From NCBI GenBank assembly GCA_902620405.1, contig CACNIC010000001.1, forward strand, positions 124,001-188,000: a stretch of DNA of 64,000 nt, given 5' to 3'. Below are positions 33,988-41,631 of this stretch, in pieces. Under the pieces are notes generated by a model, which had not been told where the DNA came from, searched no databases, and saw only the letters and a program-made list of their open reading frames with translations. This DNA comes from an uncultured SAR202 cluster bacterium. Its GTDB lineage: Bacteria > Chloroflexota > Dehalococcoidia > Lucifugimonadales > Lucifugimonadaceae. The translations under genes were made by a program, and so were the position numbers. Position 1 is the stretch's first letter. Every line of letters begins with the position of its first letter.

Positions 33988-35010
33988 ATGAAGGAAGCAT
34001 GGGCTATTAGAGATATTAACAATGAAGTGATTAGTACTTCAAAACAATTGGGGGTAAATAATTTTATTTATTATGGTGGCCCCGGAATATCAAAAATAAA
34101 TAAAAAACCATTAAATTGTTATCAAATTTATAAAGAAATTATTGAGAAATTAAAGTCTGTAGATATTAATTTAGTTGGAGTGGAAAGTGGTTTTTTTATA
34201 GATCCTTATTATTGGGATGTAGTTTCAGGTGGCCCAAAAAGAGATGAATTGATTGAAGACCTCATAGTGCAAATAAAAGATATGGCTAGGGCTGGAGTTT
34301 CTATTTTGGGATATAGCTGGATGCCATTAGGCCCAATAAGAACTGAACCAATAACAATCAGGGGCGATGCATCTGCAACTGCATTTAATGAAAAGAGTAA
34401 GAACCTTGAATTAGCTGGAAAAAATTCAATTAAAATACAGCATTCTGATGATTTTCCAATTAATGATATCTTGCACCTTACTAGTGACATGCTATGGCAA
34501 AATCTAGAATACTGGATCAAAGCAGTAACTCCTGTAGCTGAAGAAGAGGGTATAAGACTTGGTATACATCCAGACGATCCTCCCGTTGAAAACCTTGGTG
34601 GAGTCCCTAGAATAATGACGAATTTCGATGCGTTTAAAAGACTAATTGAAATCTATCCATCTGATTCAAACGCAATAGAATTTTGTCAAGGAACATTCTC
34701 TGAAATGGACGAAGACATATATGAAATGATCGAATATTTCGCATCAAGAAATAAAATTTTATATGTACATTTTAGAAATGTATCTGCGCCAACACCAAAT
34801 GAGTTTCATGAAGAATTTATAAATACTGGATACGTTGATATGGTAAAAGCTATGAAGACTTATAAAGATGCTGGATTCGATGGCTGCTTTATGGACGACC
34901 ATTGCCCAGACATATACAACGATCAAGAATTTCCTGGAAACCTTGGAGGATACAGATCTAGAATATTCGCTCAAGGCTACATACAAGGACTACTGGATTC
35001 AATCAGATGA
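33988..35010 (+). CDS. uxuA: Mannonate dehydratase
   Basis: 340 residues of the UxuA TIM-barrel type that turns D-mannonate into 2-keto-3-deoxygluconate. Active-site motifs include HPDDPPVENLGGVPRI, CQGTFSEM, VHFRNVS and the late MDDHCP. It adds a sugar-acid route parallel to the enolase-family dehydratases in the window. The stop overlaps a small membrane-peptide gene (ATGA). Confidence 0.9.
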   Translation: MKEAWAIRDINNEVISTSKQLGVNNFIYYGGPGISKINKKPLNCYQIYKEIIEKLKSVDINLVGVESGFFIDPYYWDVVSGGPKRDELIEDLIVQIKDMARAGVSILGYSWMPLGPIRTEPITIRGDASATAFNEKSKNLELAGKNSIKIQHSDDFPINDILHLTSDMLWQNLEYWIKAVTPVAEEEGIRLGIHPDDPPVENLGGVPRIMTNFDAFKRLIEIYPSDSNAIEFCQGTFSEMDEDIYEMIEYFASRNKILYVHFRNVSAPTPNEFHEEFINTGYVDMVKAMKTYKDAGFDGCFMDDHCPDIYNDQEFPGNLGGYRSRIFAQGYIQGLLDSIR

Positions 35011-35126
35011 GAATAACCCCTTCATCATCTAAATTAGCACTATTAGTTATTCTGGGAATTATTGTTTCAACAGTACTAATAGCCGTAATAACAACTTATA
35101 TAGGCTCTCAAATAAATTCAGGTTAA
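35007..35126 (+). CDS. 39-residue single-helix membrane peptide
   Basis: Begins within the uxuA stop (ATGA). After MRITPSSSK comes one hydrophobic helix, about residues 10-31, then a short polar tail. Its 3' end overlaps the converging glycosyltransferase gene by nine bases. The overlap supports translation. No family known. Confidence 0.6.
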   Translation: MRITPSSSKLALLVILGIIVSTVLIAVITTYIGSQINSG

Positions 35127-36182
35127 TTTTAAAATTGAACTTTCGAATATTTTGAAACATTCATTCCAATTAAATCTATCAATGCTATTTAATATTTTAT
35201 TTTTATCACAATTAAGACTATGTTTTATAGCAATTGATAAATCCTCATGGGTATATCCTGAAATATCATTTTTAATAATATCCGCCGGGCCATTTACTGG
35301 ATATCCTGCCACTGGTGTTCCACAAGAAATGGATTCTAAAATTGTATTTCCAAAAGTGTCATTCTTACTTGGAAAAACAGAACAGTCTGCGCTTGAATAA
35401 TATTTTGCCAGCTCTTTCCTAAATTTATATCCAGGAAAAATTATTTTTGGGAACTGATTAGCAAGCCTCTTTTTTAATGGACCATCACCCACCAATACAA
35501 ATTGGTAATTATTATTTTTTTTGCTTAACTCACATAGATTAATTAAGTTTTTTTCTTTACTAATTCTTCCAACGTACAGAATAACCTTTTCTTTATTTTT
35601 TGGGTTCATTAAATCCCTTATTTTTTTATCAAATGTTGGTCTGAAAATTTCTTTATCTATACCTCTTGTCCATTCAATTAGATTAGTAAATTTTAAAGAG
35701 ATCAATTCTTTTTTCATTGTTGGGGTATTCACAAGAGTTGATTCTGAGGCATTATGAAAATTTCTTATTACGTTATAAGTAAGTACTTTGGGCACCCAAT
35801 ATAAAGAAGATAAAAATTCTGGAAACTTTGTATGATAGCTCGTTGAAAATGAATAATTATTCTTTATGCAATAATTTCTTGCATACCATCCTAAAATGCC
35901 CTCCGTAGCAATGTGAATGTAATCAGGCTTCATGTGTTTAATCATATTAACTACTGTTTTATATCTAACCATTGGTAGCTTAATTTCTTTGTAAAAAGGC
36001 CAACTTATATTAGAAAAAAGAAAAGGGTGTATAATCTTTATATCCATATCATTTTTCTTAGATATCTTTATTAAATTTTTCCAAGTATTTACTACCCCAT
36101 TTATCTGTGGTGACCATGTATCCGTTATCAATAAAACTTTTTTCACATTATCAATGTTAACTACTTCTGCAGAAAATTCCAC
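35118..36182 (-). CDS. Glycosyltransferase family 4
   Basis: A 354-residue GT4 enzyme with two Rossmann-like halves. The N-terminal half has LITDTWSPQINGVVNTW and ATEGILGWYARNYC. The C-terminal half has LYVGRISKEKNL, LVGDGPLKKRL and the sugar-nucleotide motif FPSKNDTFGNTILESISCGTPV. The pattern resembles GDP-mannose-dependent alpha-mannosyltransferases acting on lipids. It diverges from the HMA-MauE gene. Confidence 0.88.
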   Translation of the reverse strand: MEFSAEVVNIDNVKKVLLITDTWSPQINGVVNTWKNLIKISKKNDMDIKIIHPFLFSNISWPFYKEIKLPMVRYKTVVNMIKHMKPDYIHIATEGILGWYARNYCIKNNYSFSTSYHTKFPEFLSSLYWVPKVLTYNVIRNFHNASESTLVNTPTMKKELISLKFTNLIEWTRGIDKEIFRPTFDKKIRDLMNPKNKEKVILYVGRISKEKNLINLCELSKKNNNYQFVLVGDGPLKKRLANQFPKIIFPGYKFRKELAKYYSSADCSVFPSKNDTFGNTILESISCGTPVAGYPVNGPADIIKNDISGYTHEDLSIAIKHSLNCDKNKILNSIDRFNWNECFKIFESSILKLT

Positions 36183-36234
36183 TTCTAATCAAATAAACTT
36201 TCTACACTTATCACTATAATTACCCTGATAAAAT

Positions 36235-36259
36235 CCAACAATACTTTGGACATTGTTGG
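36235..36259. promoter_or_regulatory. 8-bp inverted repeat, candidate operator
   Basis: CCAACAAT (36235-36242) and ATTGTTGG (36252-36259) form a perfect dyad around a 9-base spacer, between the divergent glycosyltransferase and HMA-MauE genes. A TATAAT at 36215-36220 lies just upstream on the plus strand. No U-run follows, so it looks like a protein site more than a terminator. Confidence 0.4.
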
Positions 36260-36326
36260 GGCAAGAAATTATTAAAAATAGTAAAATAACACAATTCAAA
36301 TAAATATTTTTAACAGAGAAAATAAT

Positions 36327-37037
36327 ATGAACGAAGTATATAAAGTAAGTGGAATGACTTGTGATAGTTGTGCAAACAGCATTAAAGAAGCTCTAGAGTT
36401 AAATAAATTTATTTCTTATGTAAATATTAGTCTTGAAGATGAAAATATAAATATAAGTTCTGACAAAAGTTTTACTGTCAATGAATTAAATTCATTGATT
36501 GATAATTTAGGTAACTACAAAATATATGAAGAAAAATTTACTTCAAAAATTATTGAATATTTTTCTTCAAAAAAGACTTTGTTATTGGCATTATTACTTG
36601 TTTTAATATCCTCTCTGTCATTACAGGTTTCTAAGGATAATTTTGAGTTAAATGAATGGATGATTTCTTATATGGGAATTTTCTTTCTAATATTTTCTTT
36701 CTTGAAGCTAATAGATGTAAAAGGTTTTAGTGGATCATTTAAAAAATATGACTTAATATCAAAAATAATGCCTGGTTATGCAGTTACTTATCCATTTTTA
36801 GAGTTATTTTTAGCATTAGCTTTTCTTTCAAGTTACTTTTTAATTACCTCATATATTATGACTCTTATTTTTATGACCTCTCAGTTTTTTGGAGTATTTA
36901 TTTCTCTTCAAAAGAAAGAAGTCATTAAATGTGCTTGTATGGGTTCTTCAATAAATATTGATATTTCAACATTAACTTTAATTGAAAATCTTGTAATGAT
37001 TTTGATGTCTAGTTACATGATTATAATTTTTATTTAA
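36327..37037 (+). CDS. Heavy-metal-associated domain fused to MauE-like membrane domain
   Basis: 236 residues. Residues 1-65 form an HMA fold with MTCDSCANS, the CxxC used for Cu or other soft metals or thiol exchange. Four helices with a MauE/DoxX-like layout follow, including GYAVTYPFLELFLALAF and a Cys-containing KKEVIKCACMGS segment. MauE-type proteins help disulfide or electron transfer. The combination suggests metal- or thiol-linked membrane redox. Followed directly by the acyltransferase gene. Confidence 0.75.
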   Translation: MNEVYKVSGMTCDSCANSIKEALELNKFISYVNISLEDENINISSDKSFTVNELNSLIDNLGNYKIYEEKFTSKIIEYFSSKKTLLLALLLVLISSLSLQVSKDNFELNEWMISYMGIFFLIFSFLKLIDVKGFSGSFKKYDLISKIMPGYAVTYPFLELFLALAFLSSYFLITSYIMTLIFMTSQFFGVFISLQKKEVIKCACMGSSINIDISTLTLIENLVMILMSSYMIIIFI

Positions 37038-38150
37038 ATGAGAAGATATGAAATAGATTCAATAAGATCAATTGCTTTAATTTTATTAATTTTTTACCAC
37101 ATAATTATTTCTTTTGTACCTGAGACAATAGCAATTGGTTTTATCATAAATAAAGAAAAAGATGATCTTGTAGATTTACTACTTTTATTATCTCCTGCTT
37201 TAAACATATGGAGGATGCCAATACTTTTTTTAATTGCAGGAATGGCTTTTTATTTTTCATCATTAAGAAGAAACAATAAGGAACTTTTTAAAGAAAGGTT
37301 GGTGCGTATAATTATGCCACTTACTTTTTGTAGTTTTTTTATCGTGCCTGCGGGATATTTTATTTCTGGAAACTATTACAATTCTGATTTTAAGTATTGG
37401 CCATTTCCAGCGTACTTATGGTTTTTAAATTCAATTTTTTACTATTCTTTGTTTTTACTTCCTTTAATTTATTTAAATAAAAAAAATACTAATTTATTCA
37501 AATTTTTTAATAACTTATTAAAGAATAAATATATTATGTTAATGATATTTTCTATACCAATGATAATAATTGCTGGAATATTTAATCCAAAAGATTATTC
37601 AAATTTTGTTAACTTTGCATCTCTTCCATTGTTACCATTAGGTGAGCTAAATATTCATGGATTTTTTGTTGGGTTGCTTTGTTTTCTTATTGGATTTATT
37701 TTTGCGTCATCTGGAGATATATTTTGGGATTCTGTAAGAAAGATAAAATTTATAACGTTAATTTTAGCGATTATTTTTTTCTCCCAAAGACTACTTTTTT
37801 TCCTTATTCCTTATTGGGAGGGTGAATCAACAGCATACTCATTACAAATATCAAATATTTTAACTGCTTTCGAGTCAGTATGCTGGATGTTATCTTTCAG
37901 CGGGTTTGCCTCTACTTACTTAAATAAAAAGAATAATTTTCTTTCTTATTTAACATTAGCAGTATTTCCAATTTACATTTTTCATATGCCAGTGCAATTT
38001 TTAATTTCAAGTTTTATATATCCAACATCGATTGCACCAACATTAAAATTTATAATTGTCTTCCTAGCAACAATTTTATCGTGCCTTGTAATTTATGAGA
38101 TTGTTAAAAGACTCAAAGGGATTAAGATTCTTTTTGGGATTAAGACTTAA
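37038..38150 (+). CDS. Acyltransferase 3 family membrane protein
   Basis: 370 residues with about ten helices. RRYEIDSIRSIALILLIFYH near the N-terminus carries the catalytic-type Arg and His region of OafA/YrhL enzymes. They acylate surface sugars or lipids. The ATG follows the TAA of the HMA-MauE gene with no gap. Confidence 0.85.
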   Translation: MRRYEIDSIRSIALILLIFYHIIISFVPETIAIGFIINKEKDDLVDLLLLLSPALNIWRMPILFLIAGMAFYFSSLRRNNKELFKERLVRIIMPLTFCSFFIVPAGYFISGNYYNSDFKYWPFPAYLWFLNSIFYYSLFLLPLIYLNKKNTNLFKFFNNLLKNKYIMLMIFSIPMIIIAGIFNPKDYSNFVNFASLPLLPLGELNIHGFFVGLLCFLIGFIFASSGDIFWDSVRKIKFITLILAIIFFSQRLLFFLIPYWEGESTAYSLQISNILTAFESVCWMLSFSGFASTYLNKKNNFLSYLTLAVFPIYIFHMPVQFLISSFIYPTSIAPTLKFIIVFLATILSCLVIYEIVKRLKGIKILFGIKT

Positions 38151-38768
38151 TTATTCTAGTAATTTGCTAGCAAGATTTTCAATAAATTTAGAAGTATCTT
38201 TTTCATCTTCAGTATTTAGAGGTTCAGCCATAATTATTATATTTCCAAACACTTTGTAGTGAGTGTAAAGAGGTTCTCTTCTTACACAAGGAGGTGCATT
38301 GTTGCTTAAGTTTTCTGATTCAGAAAATATTTGAAGTTTGTTAGTAATTATAATTCCATCTAGTCCTGGGTTAGACTCTGGAAGCTGATTTAATTTCAAT
38401 CCTCCTCGACCTGCAACACCAACACCAGGCTTGTAGCCTCTGCAAACTAATTTCTCAACATTTGGGCCATGGCCGATATTTTTTTCCACTATCTCAATCA
38501 TTTCTGTTTGCTGTTTTGCTGTTTCCAATCCATTAGTATTTGCTAGATCTAATGTTGGATAAACAATAAATGCAACCTCTCTACCTTTATAAAAACCATG
38601 CATTGATTCAGAAGATCCTTTAAATTCTGATTCAAAGTTACCGCGCATTTTAAATCCTGAAGATTTTACTTCTTCAGCTGTAAAAACTTTATCCGTTTCT
38701 AATACTGAACTACTTGATGAACAACTTATGAATGTAAAAATAAATACTATAAATAAAATATATTTCAT
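38151..38768 (-). CDS. Uncharacterised lipoprotein, paralogue of the one at 30562
   Basis: 205 residues with lipobox FISC. Features shared with the 30562-31122 lipoprotein include a VAFIVYPTLDLA strand and YKVFGNIIIMAEP near the C-terminus. It has two Cys (LVCRGY and PPCVR) that could form a disulfide. It is the last gene after the rhodanese gene in the sulfur operon, 23 bases away, but may not be functionally tied to it. Confidence 0.7.
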   Translation of the reverse strand: MKYILFIVFIFTFISCSSSSSVLETDKVFTAEEVKSSGFKMRGNFESEFKGSSESMHGFYKGREVAFIVYPTLDLANTNGLETAKQQTEMIEIVEKNIGHGPNVEKLVCRGYKPGVGVAGRGGLKLNQLPESNPGLDGIIITNKLQIFSESENLSNNAPPCVRREPLYTHYKVFGNIIIMAEPLNTEDEKDTSKFIENLASKLLE

Positions 38769-38791
38769 ATTTATAATTTATATCATTTTGA

Positions 38792-39721
38792 TTATCTTGT
38801 TTCAATCGGCAACGAGCTATCATTACCCCATTCTGTCCAAGATCCGTCATATACTTTTACATTTTTTTCACCTAGTAAATCAGTAAGTATGAACCATGTA
38901 TGCGTAGCTCTAACTGCAGTTTGGCAAAGAGTATAAATTGTTTCACCATCGGTAATTCCTGCATCTCCATATAATTTTTTAAGTTCATCTGCAGATTTAA
39001 ATTCTCCGGTGTCATTTACTCCCATAACCCAATTAACATTTTTAGAATTAGGTATATGACCACCTCTTTCAGCCCTAACATCTTTACCTGAATATTCTTC
39101 TGGAGACCTTGTGTCGCAAACAATTTTTGAAGGATCGTCTATCGATTCAATTATTTCATCAAGCCCGGCAATTAAGCTACTATTTATAGATGAGCTGAAT
39201 TTATAATTTGAAGATTTTGGATCTGGTGGTGAAGTAGAAATTTCTCTTCCTTCACTTTCCCATTTACCCCAAACCCCATCAAGAAGTTTTGTATTTTTGT
39301 GCCCGTATACTTCAAGGGCCCATAGCCCTCTTGAAGACCATAAATTTGAATTGCCATCATAAAAAACAATTGTTGAATTTGGTGTAGCCCCAGTAATACT
39401 TAAATTCTTTTCAATATGGCTAGCTGAAGGAAGCATGCCTTTGACGCCATCTATTTCTTGCTGGAAAACTTCTCCTGGAGTCATATGAAAAGCTCCTGGA
39501 ATGTGACCAGAGTCATACTGCTCTTTTTTTCTTACATCAATAACAATAACATCTTCATTATTTAGTTCATTTTGAAGCCATTCTGTACTGACTAATCTTG
39601 ACGAATCATTATAACCTCTATCATCAATTTCATTGTTAAGTGAATTATCATCAGAAGAGCAACCAAAAACAAATAAAGAGATGATTATTATGGTTGGTAA
39701 ATATTTTTTTAAGTTTTTCAT
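38792..39721 (-). CDS. Two-domain rhodanese lipoprotein (SseA-like sulfurtransferase)
   Basis: 309 residues with lipobox FGCS, so attached outside the cytoplasmic membrane. Two rhodanese domains follow. The first has YDGNSN where the active Cys would be, so it is inactive. The second has TLCQTAVRATHTW, an intact CxxxxxR loop. The family moves sulfane sulfur from thiosulfate or 3-mercaptopyruvate to a thiol. As part of the tsuA-tusA operon it probably handles thiosulfate on the outside. Confidence 0.9.
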   Translation of the reverse strand: MKNLKKYLPTIIIISLFVFGCSSDDNSLNNEIDDRGYNDSSRLVSTEWLQNELNNEDVIVIDVRKKEQYDSGHIPGAFHMTPGEVFQQEIDGVKGMLPSASHIEKNLSITGATPNSTIVFYDGNSNLWSSRGLWALEVYGHKNTKLLDGVWGKWESEGREISTSPPDPKSSNYKFSSSINSSLIAGLDEIIESIDDPSKIVCDTRSPEEYSGKDVRAERGGHIPNSKNVNWVMGVNDTGEFKSADELKKLYGDAGITDGETIYTLCQTAVRATHTWFILTDLLGEKNVKVYDGSWTEWGNDSSLPIETR

Positions 39722-39751
39722 TTTTATCCTTTACTTTAGTTAATTTAATTT

Positions 39752-39979
39752 TTAGTTTTTTGTTAAGTAAATTTTCCACTCACCATCATTTTCTTCTTCA
39801 ATTTCACAATCAAAGCCTCTTTTCATTGCTTCAGGGGGAATTGTTGATAAAGCTGGAGGGTGATCTAATATTATTTCCAATGAATTTAATTTTGGATTTG
39901 AATCTAATTCTTTATTAGTTATCATCATAGGATATGGACAAATCTCACCTCTAACATCTAATGATTTTTCAAATTTCAT
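39752..39979 (-). CDS. TusA-family sulfur carrier
   Basis: 75 residues. LDVRGEICPYPMM is the TusA signature with the sulfur-carrying Cys in CPxP, followed by the LEIILDHPPALSTIPPEA segment. AAAGGAGG precedes the ATG, which overlaps the previous gene's TGA. Next to a YeeE/YedE transporter it corresponds to TsuB/YeeD, which takes sulfur from imported thiosulfate. Confidence 0.92.
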   Translation of the reverse strand: MKFEKSLDVRGEICPYPMMITNKELDSNPKLNSLEIILDHPPALSTIPPEAMKRGFDCEIEEENDGEWKIYLTKN

Positions 39980-40191
39980 TTAGCCTCCTTTGCTATTAAA
40001 TTTACTCTCCAAGAGTTGTCAGTAAATTTCATTTTGCATTTAATTTTTTTGTCTAAAATTTGCATTGGTATCATTTTTATAATTGTTTCTTCATTTGTAA
40101 TTATTGAAGTTTCTGTAAAACTGCTTTCAATGATTTCATTAACTTTTTTTATTTGATCACTCAATTTTGTGTTTCTTAAATCAATTACCAT
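39976..40191 (-). CDS. TusA-fold protein lacking the catalytic Cys
   Basis: 71 residues from ATG 40191, two bases after the tsuA stop. The pattern VIDLRNTKLSDQIKKVNEII lines up with TusA VxDLRGLxCPxPxxKxxxxL, but the CPxP is LSDQ. The C-terminal SWRVNLIAK matches the TusA final strand. It may be an inactive partner or scaffold for the neighbouring TusA. Alignment is by eye, so this identity is an inference. Confidence 0.55.
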   Translation of the reverse strand: MVIDLRNTKLSDQIKKVNEIIESSFTETSIITNEETIIKMIPMQILDKKIKCKMKFTDNSWRVNLIAKEAK

Positions 40192-40193
40192 TT

Positions 40194-41414
40194 TTAAAAC
40201 CTGCTTATAATCTTTGTTCCTAAAAAGGCACCTATGGCCAGAGATAATCCGAATAACCACCCACTAAGACTCATTGAAGGTATTGCTGAAAAAAAGGATC
40301 CCAATGTACATCCAATTGCTAACCCTGCTCCATAACCCATAAGAAGCCCGCCGCCAAAAGATTGAACTAGTCTAACCGGATTTTTTGGCATTCTAATTTT
40401 GAATTCACCAGATAGTTTTGAAGCTAAAAAAGAACCAGGAATTATTCCATATGTTGCTGCAAAAGAATTAGAAAAATAATTTGAGTTTGATGCTGCATTT
40501 GCAACACAACCTCCAAGTTCACTCAAACCTTTTACAGCTGGTTCCAGCCCAATAATTCTTAAAATATCATTGGCAGATGAAAAAAGTTCTCCAGTAACAC
40601 CAAAAGGTTTCGATACCACAAGAAGAAAAGTACTAATTATTCCTAAAATTATTACTCCTGTAGGCATGTTCCAAGGTGTCTTAAATATTAAGTATAGTGG
40701 TGAGTAAAGCTTTTCTTTAAGAGAATTGAATTCGTTTGGTTTATTGGATATTTTAAATTCCTTGTAGCCTTTTTTATGTTCGTATATTGTTAACCCAATA
40801 TAAACAGCAATACCCAGAAATAAAGTAACCAAAAAAGCTCCAAAATAACCCATATTAAATAATTTAGGAAGCCATATTTTAGGTTCATTGGATATTAAAT
40901 TGTCCCACCACCAATCCCATGATAAAGAAAGTACTGATAAGCCAGTTATTACTCCTAAAATACTAAAAAGTGAAGCTATGTAACCTTCACCAATCCTATA
41001 CAGCGATCCTGATACACAACCTCCAGCAATTACCATTCCAATACCAAAAAGGACACCCCCAATAATTGTAGAAATGCCAAAAGGTAAAATATATGGATCA
41101 GAAGGAATAGATCCAATAGTTGGATTTTGTATTATGGATCTCATAACAAATATGAATAAAAAAGACGTTGTAATCAATCCTAGAATAATTGACTTTAACG
41201 TTTTCGTGCTACCAAAAAGAAATAGATCTCTAAAAGATGATGCGAAACACAGCCTGCTTCTCTGAAGAGTTATTCCAGCTATTACAGAAAAAATCCAAAT
41301 AATACCAGTTACACTACTTATCGAATTCAAATAAATACCAAAAATAATAATAAATAATATAGCCAATAATGATGTTGGCTTAAAAGATATTAAATTTTGT
41401 GCGATTTTTTCCAT
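40194..41414 (-). CDS. tsuA: YeeE/YedE-family thiosulfate transporter (TsuA)
   Basis: 406 residues, about nine or more helices in two YeeE repeats. Conserved sulfur-relay Cys sites are visible: GGCVSGSLYRIGEG near 126, LGGCVANAASN near 302 and AIGCTLGSFFSA near 374. TsuA imports thiosulfate by handing it along these cysteines. The ATG follows directly on the T-run of an intrinsic terminator, so expression depends on antitermination by the cysteine leader upstream. Confidence 0.9.
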   Translation of the reverse strand: MEKIAQNLISFKPTSLLAILFIIIFGIYLNSISSVTGIIWIFSVIAGITLQRSRLCFASSFRDLFLFGSTKTLKSIILGLITTSFLFIFVMRSIIQNPTIGSIPSDPYILPFGISTIIGGVLFGIGMVIAGGCVSGSLYRIGEGYIASLFSILGVITGLSVLSLSWDWWWDNLISNEPKIWLPKLFNMGYFGAFLVTLFLGIAVYIGLTIYEHKKGYKEFKISNKPNEFNSLKEKLYSPLYLIFKTPWNMPTGVIILGIISTFLLVVSKPFGVTGELFSSANDILRIIGLEPAVKGLSELGGCVANAASNSNYFSNSFAATYGIIPGSFLASKLSGEFKIRMPKNPVRLVQSFGGGLLMGYGAGLAIGCTLGSFFSAIPSMSLSGWLFGLSLAIGAFLGTKIISRF

Positions 41415-41439
41415 AAAAAAAGCCCCGAATTTTCGGGGC
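41415..41439 (-). terminator. Intrinsic terminator in the tsuA leader
   Basis: On the minus strand GCCCCGAA and TTCGGGGC form an 8-bp stem with a two-base loop, followed by seven T and then at once the tsuA ATG. Its CCCCGAAAATTCGGGG core differs by one base from the thiF-leader terminator. Confidence 0.95.
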
Positions 41440-41480
41440 CGTCCATAACTTTACTAATTTAAACGCAGTTATATGACCCC
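41435..41480 (-). promoter_or_regulatory. Antiterminator of the tsuA cysteine attenuator
   Basis: On the minus strand GGGGTCATATAAC (41480-41468) can pair with GTTATGGACGGCCCC (41449-41435) through about 12 pairs with two small bulges, taking the CCC that starts the terminator stem. The 5' arm contains the leader's last codons and stop, so a ribosome reaching the stop would block it. A competing 13-of-14 pairing joins 41505-41518 (leader codons 4-8) to 41451-41464. Confidence 0.7.
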
Positions 41481-41528
41481 ATTTAAGGGAGTACAACAAC
41501 AGCAGTTTGAATTAGTAATATTTTTCAT
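41469..41528 (-). CDS. Cysteine leader peptide upstream of tsuA
   Basis: A 19-residue ORF, MKNITNSNCCCCTPLNGVI, with four consecutive Cys codons (TGC TGT TGT TGT at 41504-41493) and a TAA at 41471-41469. The promoter at 41539-41567 would start transcription about four bases before the ATG, so it is nearly leaderless. The position of the Cys run relative to the antiterminator and terminator is that of a classical attenuator responding to charged tRNA-Cys. Confidence 0.85.
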   Translation of the reverse strand: MKNITNSNCCCCTPLNGVI

Positions 41529-41538
41529 ATCAATGAGG

Positions 41539-41567
41539 ATAGTAATTTTTATATATCCATATGTCAA
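41539..41567 (-). promoter_or_regulatory. Promoter of the tsuA sulfur operon
   Basis: A perfect TTGACA (41567-41562) and TACTAT (41544-41539) are 17 bases apart on the minus strand. The predicted start near 41532 is a few bases before the cysteine leader ATG. Confidence 0.65.
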
Positions 41568-41631
41568 TATGTATTATTATATTTATTTTTAAATTAGAAT
41601 TAAGAAAATAGTATTTAGTAAGGAGATTTAT

